NCBI RefSeq assembly: GCF_000699445.3
Contig: NC_067197.1
Coordinates: 28,379,809-28,443,808 of the forward strand
Source of the DNA: Schistosoma haematobium
Lineage: Eukaryota; Platyhelminthes; Trematoda; Strigeidida; Schistosomatidae
Direction: 5' to 3'
Length of the DNA stretch: 64,000 nucleotides
Of the stretch, positions 14,001-29,000 are shown piece by piece. The translations under genes were made by a program, and so were the position numbers. Under the pieces are notes generated by a model. The model saw only the letters and a program-made list of their open reading frames with translations, was not told the DNA's origin and searched no databases. Position 1 is the stretch's first letter; every line of letters begins with the position of its first letter.

Positions 14001-17000
14001 TTCTTTGCTACATTTTATTTAGAACTTCCTTAATTTGTAAAATTATCTCCATGTTAGTTTAAAATTTACATAAAACATTAAACATACTATAGATTATGTG
14101 CATGTATATCATCATCAATGAACAAATGAAGTAATTCCACCAACAACAAAAAAAGACCCTATGAAAAACTTAGTTGGAAACATATTTTCTTGAGAAAATA
14201 AAAACAATTTAGGTTTTAAAATTCCTCTGAAACTTGTACAATTGATTGTAAGAGAAAAATCAATCATTTTATAACTAACGCATTAAACATTTGTTTATTT
14301 ACAAAATCCTCAAGTATTTACTTAATTATTTTTAATTTTGTTAGTCGAATTTATGAATCCCTCGAAGCTAGATCACTTGAAAAACCTCACTCAAGAACGG
14401 TTGATTTCTAGACTGATAGGTTCTGGGTTGAAATTGTGGATGCGCACAGCTGAGGAGTCCTACAATAGGACGAAACAGTCGTCCAGTGCTTCCAGATTTT
14501 ACACGACGGTCTAGCTTTAATTGACTCATGATCTTAACTATTAAATTTATTTAATAGTCAATACTAGTATTACGAATAATTCATATGTTCTCTTAGATAA
14601 ATAATCAATCATTATGACACAATGTAGAATATATATGTTAATCTACTAAGTCCTGATTTATTGATTTTGGCTTATTTCAACTGAAGTTTTCCTTAAAAAA
14701 AAATAAATAGAACATAAACATGAATGATTCTTTTCTGCATTTTATAAAATCTAACTTAATCAATTAGACAATGAAATTTCCTTCGCCATTGTATTAGTTG
14801 TTTGTTGTTTTTTTTTTTCTAAAATAAAAGTAAACAAATACTTTTCACAGTTTAAATGGGGTAACAAAATTATTTATGTAACTATAACTACAAGTCGATT
14901 TTCTGTCCTTTTTTTATTTTTTGCTTGCAACTCATTGGCCTTTACATTAATAATAATAATAATAGTAATAATAGTAGTAATAATCATGTAAATTGCCTTC
15001 TTGAGGATTGTATTTAGTGTTTCTTAATGTTACATGTAAATAAGAAGATGGTTTTTTAAATACATGAACAATAAATTCACTTAGATAAAAATTAAGTTTA
15101 CTTAGGTTTAAATAATTTTTGGTTAGCGTTTTTTTATCGAGTTAGTTTTCTACGGGATGGGGTTGCTAACCTCATGTCCAACCCTCCTCCTTTATCCGGG
15201 CCTGGGACCGGCAGTAGCCCACAGAGGGACTCCAGGCGGAGTTAAGAATTAAAATTAATAAAATAATATTTCTTTCTAGAAAAATAAATGATTATTTGCT
15301 TACCATATTGGATATTAGATGAGTCATTCCAACTTATTATATATATTTGTTCACTTTTAGATTAGGTATTAGTATAAATGAATATTGATGAAAGAGATTT
15401 TAATGTTGAATAGTTGAAAGATACGTGATGCCTTGAATTTGTAATTGCCTTCTTTCATCTGTAACTGTTGTTTAGATTCATAAGGAAAAGAATGTTTTTT
15501 TTTCAGAATTTGAAACTTATATCATGCTACACAGAGAATGGATGAATTATTAGTCACATAGCCGAAACATTATTAACTCTTTCATATATGGTAATAGTTT
15601 ATCGAATGATAAATCTAGTCGTCTTCAAATGTAGCATTTGAAAAGTACCATATGCTACTGAGTATAAACTTAGCGAAGCGTGCGAACTATCATTGGTTTG
15701 ATTTTGAACACTTTTATCAGCGTTGTTTTCCTTAATACTAATCTATAGAGTTAGATATTTAAGTGGTTTGTGGTAAACTGGTTGATTTGAATGTGATTTT
15801 TACTAGAGATTAAAATCAGAGAATCATTAAAATGTAAATTATTCTAGATAGTCCTTTGATTCCTGTTTATGACTCCACACCAATGTTTATCCAATGATTA
15901 TGCTTCACTGAAATAAGTTTTGTATCTTCAGGTCTCTATTGGAGTAAACTATCCTTAATATACGGAATTGACATCTGGACGTCAATAAAGCTCTAATACA
16001 GCATATTGTAACTAATATTTCACGTTATTTAACCTAAACTATATGATCCAATGGAAAATGTGAACTTTGTAACCATAAATTTTCAGTATATTTACATTCA
16101 ACGATGTAACACATTTTATCGACTTCACTAATTGTTTACAGTTTTTAACATTTCATAGGTGTGAATAAAAATCCACTGATCTCAAACTTCATAAACATTT
16201 TATGTTGCTTTATATAACAAACACTTATTACGATGGCGAACTTTCTGTTTGATTGTTTTATTTTCACAATTGAATTCACTAGTCAACTTAAGCTAAACCA
16301 CCATTGAAAACCAAGTATCTATACTAAGATGAAACGACCATCCAGTGCTTCCACGTTTTCAATTGTGGTCTAGCTTAAATCGACTCATCAATTCAATTGT
16401 AAAAATAAAACATTCTCTACAAATCTACATATCGTTCGTTTTATGTTTAGCTAGACCATATACGTTTTTGAATTCCATCCATTGTATGAAGTGAATTGAG
16501 GATTCGTTCACTATTCTTATTCTTTTTGGAAGACATTCATTAATAAGATGATACAGCACTTGATTCTCTGGGAAAAAACAAGCATAAGAATATATTCTAC
16601 AATATTTACTTGATATATCAATTGATTATAAAAACAGTCAACCAATAATACATTCAAATAGCAGAAACCTGGTATAAACAAGATATTAACTCGAGTTTTG
16701 TGATTTTTCATAAGTATGAAACAAACAATGATTACAATATGTTTTTTTAGTCACCATTCAAGAGACTATCTAGACAGAATAGTAAAACTTTTGATGTGGT
16801 CTAAGATATAGGTGACTAGCAGTTATCTGACACAGAAATCTAGTATCATACTGAAGTCATTCTAATTAAATTGAAAAGTCAAAACATGGTACAAAATATC
16901 CGAAGACTATATTTCATCCAGAGGATTAAATTCCAGATAGTGAAGTTAAATTACAATAAGAAAATAATTAAATAAAGCTGAAAAGCATCTAGTATTAATG

Positions 17001-20000
17001 ACTTGTAGTAAAGAAATTTGGATAGAATGGTTAGAATAATATAACATTTAGCTTTTTTTCCGAAAATAACATTTCACCTAGACGTAATACTTGCATAACA
17101 AACCTTGTTTTAGTATTATGAATAATATTACAATACTGTCTAAAATCTCAGCATATAGACGGAAGTGGACTTCCTGTAGTCTACTTCGCAAAACAATGAA
17201 AATGACAGGTAAACAAACTCTTATTTATCAGTAATACAGCTACTATTGAATGCTCTTAACAGTTAGATTGACGTGACAAGTTTTGACTTGCTTCAATTTA
17301 CTTCATATGCAATTGGATTAAAATGACATAGATAAGATTATGGTTTTAAGTTAACATAAGATATAACACAGAATGTGTTAAAATAGGTCCAGCTCGAAAC
17401 TGAAGTATTATAAGAATAGAAATATAGAATTTCGATTAGGAAAGAGGATTACTGGGTAAAAACAACAGACAAATCTCAATGAATATACGATTATCAGAAT
17501 GGGTTTTGTGGAGATTTTTTTAGAAATTTCACTGGTTGAAATCATGAGTCAATTGAAGCTAGACCACCATGGAAAGTCTGGTCTAGCTTCAATTGACTCA
17601 TGATTTCAACCAGTGGAATATACGATTGTCTTAGACAAGTTAAAGACTTTTCACTACTATGAAAATTGAAATATCACTTCGAGTTTATCTATTTTTAACA
17701 AACTATTTTCTTTCTGTCATTTAGTTTATTCACTTCATTTGATTAAATAACATTTAGAGACTATAGTTTTCAGTTTTATCATGAAACATAATTCTGATGT
17801 TCTTTAATTTATTGTTTTAGTGTTTAACACACTTTCGAAATTGTAGAAACGAGTATAATAATTGTATTGTAGAAGGTAATGTAAATAACTGATCTCAATT
17901 TTCCCTTGTCAGCTGCCAATATGAATAAAAAAACGTTTAATATTACCAAAGATTCACCAATGATTCATGCTTAATGCAACATCTAAACAGAATGTTTGTC
18001 AAACAACTTAATTTATCTAAACCACCTGTTTGTGTAGCAATGAACTTACTGAGCAATACATTTCCCAGATCTCCAGTAGAATTCTATAACTTACATAGTT
18101 AATTTCCTAGATTAAAAATATATAGATAACTGATAATAGTCAAGATAACTTCAAGTTACATAATCTAGTTACTTTTATCATAGTGAAATAACTCAATGCT
18201 CAATTACTTATCACAAAATTTATTGGATCTTATAAAATGTCAAAGATCACAATTAACAATTCATGAAAAATTAAACAATAAAGAGAAGATAGGAGTTCTA
18301 TAATGAGATGAAACGGCCGTCCAGTGCCTCCAGGTTTTCCATGGTGGTCTAGCTTCAATTGAATCATGACCTCAACCATTGAAATTAATAATAATAGTTT
18401 AATTTTTATATCATACAAATTGAAACAGCAAAATTGTTTACAAAGTGAATTATAATTGACAATCGTAACGATTGCTTTATATCACAGTATAACTGGCAAC
18501 ATTAAGATATTGATAAATTACATGTTTGGGTTATAATAATGATCTAAATCTCACAATATAAGTAATCAGTTATTGTTGATAAATTATTTGAAAATTGTGT
18601 TTTCTTTTTCAGGTGAAACGACTCATCTAGACTTTGGATTATATGCAAATCCTCCAGTTACATCTGTTTCATGGTTTCGTAATGATCAATTACTTCCATT
18701 TGAACCTAAAGAAACTGATACATGGCAAGGTGTTTTTGCAGCTGGTTCTGTTGGAGAACTACTTTCATTACATAAAATCAATCGAGAAAATATGGGCAAT
18801 TATACAGTGGTAGTTTCTAATTCACAACATGAATCACGAAATACATTTTTTCTTAATGTTACATGTGAGTTGTTAGTTTCATTAAAAATAGAAGATTCTT
18901 CTTATTGCTATAAACGACCATACGCATAGAATGTCATTTTATTTTTTAACTAAAGTTAAAGATTGGATACATTTGTCTATTACTACTGTGGAGTATTACC
19001 ACTAGTGAATAAACGGCTGTGATTGGAAAAATCACATGAATACATAGAGTCCAGTCTTTGAATAAAAGCTTTTAATATTATTCTGTACAATGAGTTCCGA
19101 AATCCGTTATAATAGAAAGAGCATGGTAAGGAATTTACCTGAGTTTCAGCAAAATGTTTCACAGTTTTTATGGCTGCGAGGAACGTTTAAACGACTATAT
19201 CTAAATAATGGAAATCTCCATATATTTTATTGATTGTAGCAAACTATATCTAAATTCAAACTGTGTTGTATAACGTTGTTGCCTGAAGAGTTCTCATATC
19301 TTAATCAGACATTTTAAACGTATCATTCACATATCATGTACTTCCACATAAACATGTCAATAATGACAATGAAAGCTCCACAATTAACGCATTTATCTCG
19401 GACAAATCAACATCACTAATAACAAAAACAAAATGTCCTGTATATATCTTCACATCAACAGTCTTTATATCTGAGTCGTTTGCACTATCACGTAGAATGA
19501 ATCATGTAGGTGTTTGAAATGACATCTAACCAATTTTTAAGTTTCAATCTATTAAAATCTCTTATAACTCTGAGAATATTATTCCCAATTAATAGAGTTT
19601 ATATTTTTGACATCATTACAGTTATAACTTGTTTTAGACACAAATTTTCTATTTTCTCTTCATATTCTTTTCTCTTAAAATAATTAAAACTAGATCCAGC
19701 AAGTATTGTTGGTAAACTTGAAGAGAACATAACACAAACGACTAAAGACTATGCTGTTTTAGATTGTAAAGCTGATGCGAATCCGGCTTTACCTGATAGA
19801 ACATTTAAATGGTATCGTTACTTTCCACCTAAGGGCTGGACAGAAGAAGTAGATGAGGGGGCATTACAACTGAGTGAACCAATTTATTGTAATCAAGTAC
19901 GTAACTTTTTTTTGTTTTTTTTTGTGTTAATCGTCCACTAATTAAAGAATGTTGGTAAATTCGTCAAATGGATTAGAGTTATACAGTTTTTAAAGTATGG

Positions 20001-23000
20001 GTTAGTCCTAATAAGCATACTGCTGCTCTGTTTGATATTTCTCATTTTAATAGCTACAATATACTGAGTTGAGTACTCTGCACTTAGAATCAACCAACAA
20101 ATTTACTGACCAGTGATACTAATTTACATTTGTTAATGCATTTAAGACCTCTAAATATATGTCTCGTCCTATCATGGAACTCTTCAGCAGTGCGTGACTG
20201 CGAGACGTAAATCCAGGAGTTCCAGTGAAAAACCGTGACTAGTGCGGTTTAACCTCGTCGTGCGTGACATTCTAATCTACCATATGTAATAGCAAATGGT
20301 TGTATAATATCGCAGATTATTTGGAATTAGACACATTCACCATTGAATTCCGGCTTATTGAACCAAAGATTAGAAGCTCGTAGTGACACTAAAAGTCTAT
20401 TGCCTAATCTTCAGTGGATGCACACTGCTAAGAAGTCACACATTAGGATGAATGAAATATCCATTAGTTTCTGGTTTCCACTGATCATTCAATTAGAATC
20501 AATGTTTTATGTAATTTATGAAGACTCAATCTCCACAAACTCCTACAATAATAATAATTATTTATTATCTACCGCCTAGTCGTAACTTAACATCAATCAA
20601 AGTTAATTTCACAAATAAAAAGTTATTTATAAAACTTTAAAATGGTGTAATTCCATATGGAATAAGTTTCAGTGAATTTACTTGATTTAATATTTAAAAA
20701 ATTATCAAATATAACTTCATTTTAAATAACTAGTGTTTAAATGTTAATTTACTTTCCAATTTTTTGCTCGATTTTATGAAAAATATTTCCTTTTTTCTCA
20801 TAAACACACATTTAACATTATTCATAACATTCTATAGAATGAGACGAGATATATTTTAAATATTAAAGTAAAATTGATACCAACAAAACACGGTTGAACT
20901 CCACTAGTCATTGCTTCTCACTAGAACTCCAGGAAATCCATCTAGAAGCTAATCACTAGTAAGTATATGATAATTATCAGTATAAGGTCGTGGAGATTGT
21001 TGAGTTTAGATTGATATAATGAGTGGATCCATGTTAGAAACATTGATTAGCCTCAAAACGGATTTCCTAGAGTTCTAATGAGAAGACATAATCAATGGAG
21101 TTCAGCCGTGTCTGTTGTGAGGTAGTTACTCACTGAAGATAATGGTGGAAGGTCTCACAATATCGTAGATTTCTGGAAGTCAAACATTAACATCCGCTGG
21201 ATACCAGCCCAGTGGTCTAGAGGTCAAGCGCTTGTGCACGATAACGAAGGTCTTAGGTTCGAGTCCCGCGTGGGGGGTTCGTAAACGTACACTGATTTGC
21301 AGTCCCATACTAGTACGAATTGGCTATCCAGTGTTTCCAGCCTTTTTCAATGGTGGTCTAACATTGATCCATTCATGACAACAATCTTCACAATCCTATA
21401 CTGATAACTATTTTAAAAAATTAGTTTAACCTGATTATCAACTAAAACTACACTAATGTCATTGAAGTGTAAGTAAATTTTCAGTCAAGTGATTGTAACA
21501 TTAATTTTCTAGTTAACATTGTTTCCATTAAATAAATATCATGATTTGTTTGTTTAATCTTTTTATCATTTTAAAATATATGTCAATTTATATTAAATAA
21601 AATTCTATTTGACGATAAAAAACGTCATTTCTGAACAAATTTCCTCTTCCTACTATCACTACTAATACTACTACTATTACTACCACTACTACTACTACTA
21701 TTACTACTACTACTACTATTACTACTACTACTATTACTACTACTACTACTACCACTACTACTACTACTGCTACTACATACTCAATCACAGTCTTGAGTAG
21801 AGATTTTTTCTTAGAAAAAAATTGAATAAACTTAGTCAAATGTTATTTCTTCATTTTTTTTCATTTTTGTTGAGCGGATGTTTCTAAGCAGAAAATTTTC
21901 ATTTCGGTTTTTTTTATTTATAAGTAACTAAAATGTCCGAAAACTGTCTGTATAATTATTAAGATTGTGGGGTATGTTTTTGAGTTATTGTATGTCGTAA
22001 TAAAGTGAACACTTGATAGTTATATCTCTTCGATTGTTTTAAAGAAGAAACTAAATAAATAAACATGAACTGAGTATTTTATTGAGATTGATAGAGAATC
22101 TAATGAAGAAATAAATAATGATGCATAAAAGTGCATTGTTGTCAAGAGTACTTTAAGCAAATATACTTAGAATAATTAAATGTTAGACAGGCGAAAGTGG
22201 TCAACATGAAACTTTTTGACTTAAATTTCATTGTATTTGCTATTCATTATCTGTAATCATAGTGTCACTGATGCACCTCCTGGAATTCGTACTTGAGTTA
22301 TCCGGCTTCACAATCAGAGACATTATTACTTAATAATAACTGATCACTTGGACTAATGGTCAAATTATAACTTGATGGATAAAATTCTATCATTACTAAA
22401 GACTAGATAAAATTGTCTAATGTATTAAGATGGCTAATATTAGTTAAGTATTAAACCAGAACCAAACATGTTTGAAAAATTTAATGATGAAAAAGAATAT
22501 TCAAGTCTAATATAGATACTTCTTTCAGGATACAGGACGTCAACTTAAGGTTGCTAGTAATCAAGTAACTTACTTTGCTATCGTTTTCAAACAGACGTTG
22601 AAATAACATCCATGTAATGCATACTTAAAGCAGTTTGTAAGTCAGGTTGACAGAATAGTAATTAGGTTGTAAGTTAAGCGAGACAATGGGTGAACTTCTA
22701 ATAACACCTGTTGTTTAAATACATATTACAAAACATTGAAAGATAGAAAATATGGGATGAACACCACATAAACTATTGAGGAAAACTTATAATAATAGCT
22801 AAATAAGATAAATTATGGTTTAAAGACGTAGTGGATTGGTATAGTCATTAGTATAATCGAGTCATTTCATAATTTGAATTGTTAATGGTCTATAGGACCT
22901 TGGGTCTGAGAAGGTAAGATAGAAAGCTAAACATGCTTTTTCTGAAAACGCAGATCTCTTCTTTATAGACATAATAACAATTCCTTCTGTAGTTTGAGCC

Positions 23001-26000
23001 TAAACACTATTCGGTAGATTATTACCAACAAGAGGAAGGAATACTTAATTCTGGATTTGTGGACGACATAGGATATGATTAAGTACAACTTAAGTGTATT
23101 TACAAATACAAAACACTGACTAATATAAAATGGTGTAAAAGATGCACTAATATTATTCAAACTACTTACAACTTAATAGTGAAAGTCATTTGAAGTTAAA
23201 ATTAAGTTTCCTATAATAACAATAAATGTTGATATAAAGTTGGAGTAAATTAGCTTACTAAACAAACATCAAATTTTCTGCTTGTTCCCTTATCTAAAAA
23301 ATAAAATGTTTTGAACATTCAGCATTAATTACTATCTATATTTATAATGAAATAAATATAATGACAAACTATCTGTTAATATTTAACGCAATGAATTTAC
23401 AGTTAAAATATTCGATTATAATCCATTGATTTGCATATTCCCATTATCCCTTCCTTAACTTGCTACACATAATGTCAGTAGTTCTAACACGAAAATTAGT
23501 AATATAGACAACTGAATTCTGAATTAGTGTAATAAAATCAATTTTTGGGTCGTTAGTGGACACTGTTAAGTAATGATCCAAGACTATTACTAATAGGCTA
23601 TCTGTTAATACTTTATTTCCAATAGTTCTTCACTTAATGATGATTCATGATATAAAGTAACTTTAAATAAGAGCAAATAGTTCAAAATCTGATGTATTAA
23701 AGCAAGTCTATCTTTCTCAATGTTCATTTTGAATTTTAAACAAAACTTCGTTTACTTATCAAAAGTTATTTTCCTGATTACTGATAGATTTAAATCTGGA
23801 GGCATTGGACGGCCAATTCTTCCTATTGTGGGATTCCTTAGCAGTGCGCATCCACGATACCGCCTCGCGAGCTCTGAACCCAGGACTTCCGGTCTCTTGC
23901 GCGAACGCAATGGTGGTCTAGCTTCAATTGACTCATGATCTCAACTATTGAAATTACTATAATATCCACAAAAACCCTTTCTAACAAAAGTATTAGTTCA
24001 GAACATTTGCTCGAAGACATATTGAACATGCTTTCATGATTACAGAATAAAAATTATTTCTTAGAGTCCCTACGTTTGAATCATCAACAGTTACGAATTC
24101 ATTTAAATTCGGTGCATGAACCATTTAATCGATTGTTTGTGTAGTATAATCGTACATGTCTAGCAGTAAACGTAATTTTTTATTTATTTGATTTTCTCCA
24201 GTCTCAGGTTGACAAACCAAAAATGCTTGCTCAGTGTTTTCAACAAGATAAGTTTCAAATCTCTAGTACATTTTACATCTATCAACTTACAGAAGATGAT
24301 GTTGGTAAATATGTTTGCGAGGTCAGTAATGGAATAGGTGAACCAGTGAAGAAGACATTTAATCTTTTGTATCATTGTAAGTTTCTCATGAATTTTCACA
24401 AAAACTGATTTAACAAAGTAATGAGTTAACAAAAACTGACCACTGACTATTCTTTTCAATATTGTTTAAGTTCTGCTGATTGACTTTCATTGTAACTAAT
24501 AGTGAGTCATGATTTGAAGCTATATACTTTGAGACAATCTGTACAAGTTCGACTCCTAAGGGTGATATCGGTTCATTCAATATTGAAGGCACTCCTTGCT
24601 CTGAAGTAGCACCATGATCACGGCTTCTTACTGGGACTCTGAAAATTACTTTTCGAAGTTAGTCACTAATGAGTACATGATAAATATCAAAATAGGGTCA
24701 ACGCGATATCCGTAGGTCCTGGGTTCAAGTCCCGTGTGAGAGGTCGTAAGTGCTCACTACCTGGAAGTCCCATATTAGGAAGAAATGAACGTTCTGTGCT
24801 TCCAGCCTTTCAGTAGTGGTCTAACATTGATCTATTCATGATCTCAATTAAAACTCAACAATCTCCGCAACCCTATATTGAAAGCTATTAGGTTATGCTA
24901 CTCCACTCTTCAGATCTACAATAAACTATAAGATTTTAGTTGTTCAAGAAATGTTTTCACAGTAAGAACCCCTTTTCTAAATATTTGACAAGATATCAAA
25001 ATTTAGGCACTTTAGTATTTGTGGGTTGTACCGACACCAAGGCACACTTTAGCCCATATATATATATATATATATATTATACAACACCAAGTGAATGTAA
25101 AACGACATTATGTTTCAGTGATAAATCAAGAATTGTAATTTTGATTTCTTTTATTAAGCCATATTTATATTTTGGTAGAAAAATTTCATAAATCTGTTTT
25201 CTTTCTCAATTTCACATTATTTAATTCCATAACATTACAGTTCCTCCAAAAATAATTCAATTGCCTCGATATACAAAAGCAGCTGGTGAACAAAGTTCCA
25301 AAGTATGGTTAACATGTTACATTCGTACAGAACCAACTCCACAAATTGCTTGGCTCAAAGATAATAAATTAATCCCAATGGATGCGTTAATTCAAAGTAA
25401 AACTTCAGATAGTAAAAATGGAATGAGAAAATATGAAACTTTTTTAACTCATATACGTCCTGGATTATATAAAGCTCAGTTAGCTGTTAATGATATTAGA
25501 AAATATGACTTTGGTTCCTATAGTTGTCAGGTTTGTTTAATTGTTTAATCATTTTTTGAACAAAAATAAATACATTTTTAAAGTAAATAATCTACCCTAG
25601 TCATGTGTATTTGGATGGAAAGTAGATATCTCAGATGCTTCATGCAATAACTTTTTTTAAAAATGTGTATATGTACAAAATTAACTTAAATGGTGTTATT
25701 TTAGACTTATTTGCATACATTTACTGTAGCATTTATCACGATTTTGCATCTCTCAACTTCTACAAACTTTAAAATTGATTTTTTCGTTAAACTGATGCCA
25801 ACTAATAAATCACTGTAAAGTAAAAAAACAATGAACAGTGTCTTAATCCGAAAGTCGTTAACACTACACTCTCACTACTTCGTATAAAATCAAATAAAGG
25901 AATTTTATAACTTTAGGCAGTCAACTAACAGCTTATTATTTATCTGGGGTCAATGACTTTCTTCAAAACTAATTCTAATGAAAAAGCATAATCTGTGACA

Positions 26001-29000
26001 TTCAACTATATCAGGAACGAGTTTGTTATCACCGATCGCATTGTATGATCACCGTGTAATATCGTAAAACGAATAACATCGAAAGTTTAGATATTTCTAT
26101 CCTCATTTGATTTAAAAAATAATACATGTTCAGAAATGGGTTTCAACCAATTAATTGATGGCAAATAAAATTGCGTTAACAGGGGAATATGCTATTCAAA
26201 ATAATGAATTTTGCAAAACCCACAAATATTCATGTTGACAGCACATGTAAACGACAGCGGACATATTCTCATATGACTAGAAATATTCGTAGTATGGGTT
26301 GTGGTTACTTTGTCTACTGAACAAAATACTATTCAATGGTGTTTATCTTATGCATAATGGAACTCCAGTAAGCGGTGAAATCATATTGTTATTAAGCCCA
26401 AACTATTTTATACGTATGTATGATCCTAAAATATCAATTACTTGGAGCTTCTATAATTTGTAAAACCCGACGTATCTATGTCCTTCATTCAGTTGCCACA
26501 AATATACCTATGGTTTCTTCCCTAAAATAAGTTCATACCTACAAAATTATGGACTACGTTGCTTGTTTTAATTACTGTGAAGTACATTGTTGTGAAAAAA
26601 ATTTTTATCACAGAGTTACATTTTGAGGAGCCATTAGAAACCAAAAGTCATTGAATATCTATATTTTCCTTGTATGGTAGGACAATAAATTATACCATTC
26701 TGTGTCGTAAACCATTTTCAACCAAAACTAACTTTTAGAAACATCTCAATAAAAGTAAACTGGCCTGCTCAAATACTTACAGTCAGTTATGAAATCTAAA
26801 AGCATCATCTTATTGATTTTCAGTTAAAAAGCAATTAATCAGATTCAGTATAGTACAAAAGTACTTTACTGTATTTTATTGTTTACAATAATGAGGAGTA
26901 TGACTGCGTTTTTAGATGAGGTAGAAAATATAAAGCCTTTTGATTAAAACGTCAATTATCCTTTTCAAAATTCACAATTTGTACCCAAAATATATCATTG
27001 GACAAGACTCGAATCGAATAGTTTTTTGTCATACATTACAATAGCTCGATTTAATTATGATCTTAGAAACTATTAGTGACATTTTCTCTTTTAGGCGGCC
27101 AACTTACAAGGTGAAGCTCAACTAGGAATTCATTTGTCTGGAACATCCACCCCAGATGTACCGATAAATTTTCGTCTTCTAAATGCAACCTCATCGACTT
27201 TGCATGTTGCCTGGACTCAAGGTTTTGATGGTGGATTGGCACAAACGTTTCAGGTTTGTCTTTTGGGTTTTGGAAAATCTTAAATTAAGGCATTCAATAA
27301 AGTATTATATAAATTTGGAACTCTAAGATAGTGTCCTAAAGCAGTGTTTCCGAAACGTTGTCCAATGTAGTGATAATAACCAGAGATTAAATTAATTACT
27401 GCCTTTAAGTACATGCTAATTAGAGATATTCAGTATGACTTCTCAGCACTATTGCAAGTGATTATTATCATTGGAAGGAAAATCAGCTTCACAGTTTGAC
27501 TACAAATCTTTTGACTTTCTCTTCCATAAGGATCATGGCAAGTAAGTCTTATCATTCATCTGTACTTGTTAAAATAACGAAACGTCATCATATATATATA
27601 TTTGATTTCGATGATTAAATAATGGATTACTTTAGGATCAAGCGGGATCAAACAAGAGGTCATGCATATAACTTATCTCATCTATAAACCTCCTTGTGAA
27701 CCCAGTTTATGAAGATGAAGTCAATATCGTAGAAGAATGGAAGCAACCTTGGTGTTATTGAGCAGGAAGATGAACATATAATATACTGAGCAGACATTTC
27801 AGAAACATTAATACGTATAACACATATAACTGACATACATTTTCTCTGTAATATTTTAGTAGGAGTTTCGATAAAGAAAATACTGTAAATTAATTATTGA
27901 GACACTTAAAACAGTCTTTCACGTCTAATATGAATATTTGAAACTACAACTGTTTTTGAGTAATTTACATGTTTAGTGATAGATTAGTAATTGATTATCT
28001 TGACTTCTCGTATTCAACTAGGTCGAAATCCAAACAAAACCTAATAAACTTAGGTCATAAACGACCCATGTTTCAGAAATTTAATGTCAAGTAGTTTAAT
28101 TTTTATTATTGATTTACTTATTGGCTTATCATTGGATAAGTGATTCCTACGTAAAATCTCAAACTCGTATTACCTATTCCTAGAGTCAAATTATAACCTC
28201 TGTAGTAATATTCAGACAGCGATTTTTCAAAATTCAGCTCAATTTAATACAAATACTATTTCAACAAATTATTAAAGTTTATAGTGACCTTAAATGTACT
28301 GATTTATTTTTTCACAATCAACTCTACTATTTGCTAGGTTCGTTGGCGTGAAGTTGGTTCGATTAGTTTGTATAAATATGCTGATGTAGCATCAAATGAT
28401 AATCGAAATGGAGTTGAGTACTTCATTACCGGTATGTTTAGTCTTAAATGGTGTATTAATTTTGCGACATATTTTGTTTATAGCTATTTTCAAAAGTGTT
28501 ACTAATTAGATTATTATATTATTTGAATATTCAGTAGGTATCTACGTCTTAATCAAGTAATCAGAATATTTTAATCAAATTGTAAAAGCTTATACATAAA
28601 TAAAGAAAAGACATTGTTTTCACAGTAAACTGCCTATTCATATTAAATCATGCTGAGATAATCACTTTTGACTTAAATGTTATGGTATGAACTCTTGAAG
28701 ACTATCATAACTATGTCTCAAATTGCTATAAACATTGTTATTAAACTTTCCTTGTTTAAAAATATTTTTTTAATACCTTTGTTTATTTAACCTCACTGTC
28801 ACCATGTATAACAGCAGTTTATTATCAGTATTATTATCACCCTGTAAAAATAAGTATATATATTTGCGATTGTACAGCTTTGAAAATGAATTTGCCGAAA
28901 AGAGAACTCTTCGCTGAACTAATCTTTCTGTCTTATTTAATTTGTATATAAACCCAGTATGTTTGAAATGCATGATACATATCGCGGATGCTGAGATTGG

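Larger units (their letters stand above)
10791..18612 (+). other. Intron d-e (7.8 kb), the largest intron in the window
   Basis: It carries a truncated Merlin-like MITE (10956-11229), several hammerhead SINE fragments (12445, 14360, 16270, 17498, 18290), a GC-richer block at 15121-15245, and (TAA)n-type repeats near 14948-14987. No further coding exon could be supported. The flanking exons join in phase without one. Confidence 0.6.
19897..24201 (+). other. Intron f-g (4.3 kb) rich in SINE fragments
   Basis: It holds SINE fragments at 20160-20245, 20335-20550, 20890-21405 and 23785-23985, and a trinucleotide (ACT/TAC)n tract at 21652-21777. The rest is AT-rich and unassigned. Confidence 0.6.
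24377..25240 (+). other. Intron g-h (0.9 kb)
   Basis: It carries a degenerate SINE (about 24600-24890) and a short (AT)n run at 25056-25077. Confidence 0.6.

Noticed and set aside
21588..21839. Minus-strand valine-rich open frame
   Set aside because: It is a translation of the (ACT)n microsatellite, with no start context or conserved sequence.
24184..24459. Minus-strand frame opposite Ig exon g
   Set aside because: It is a shadow of the real plus-strand exon 24202-24376.
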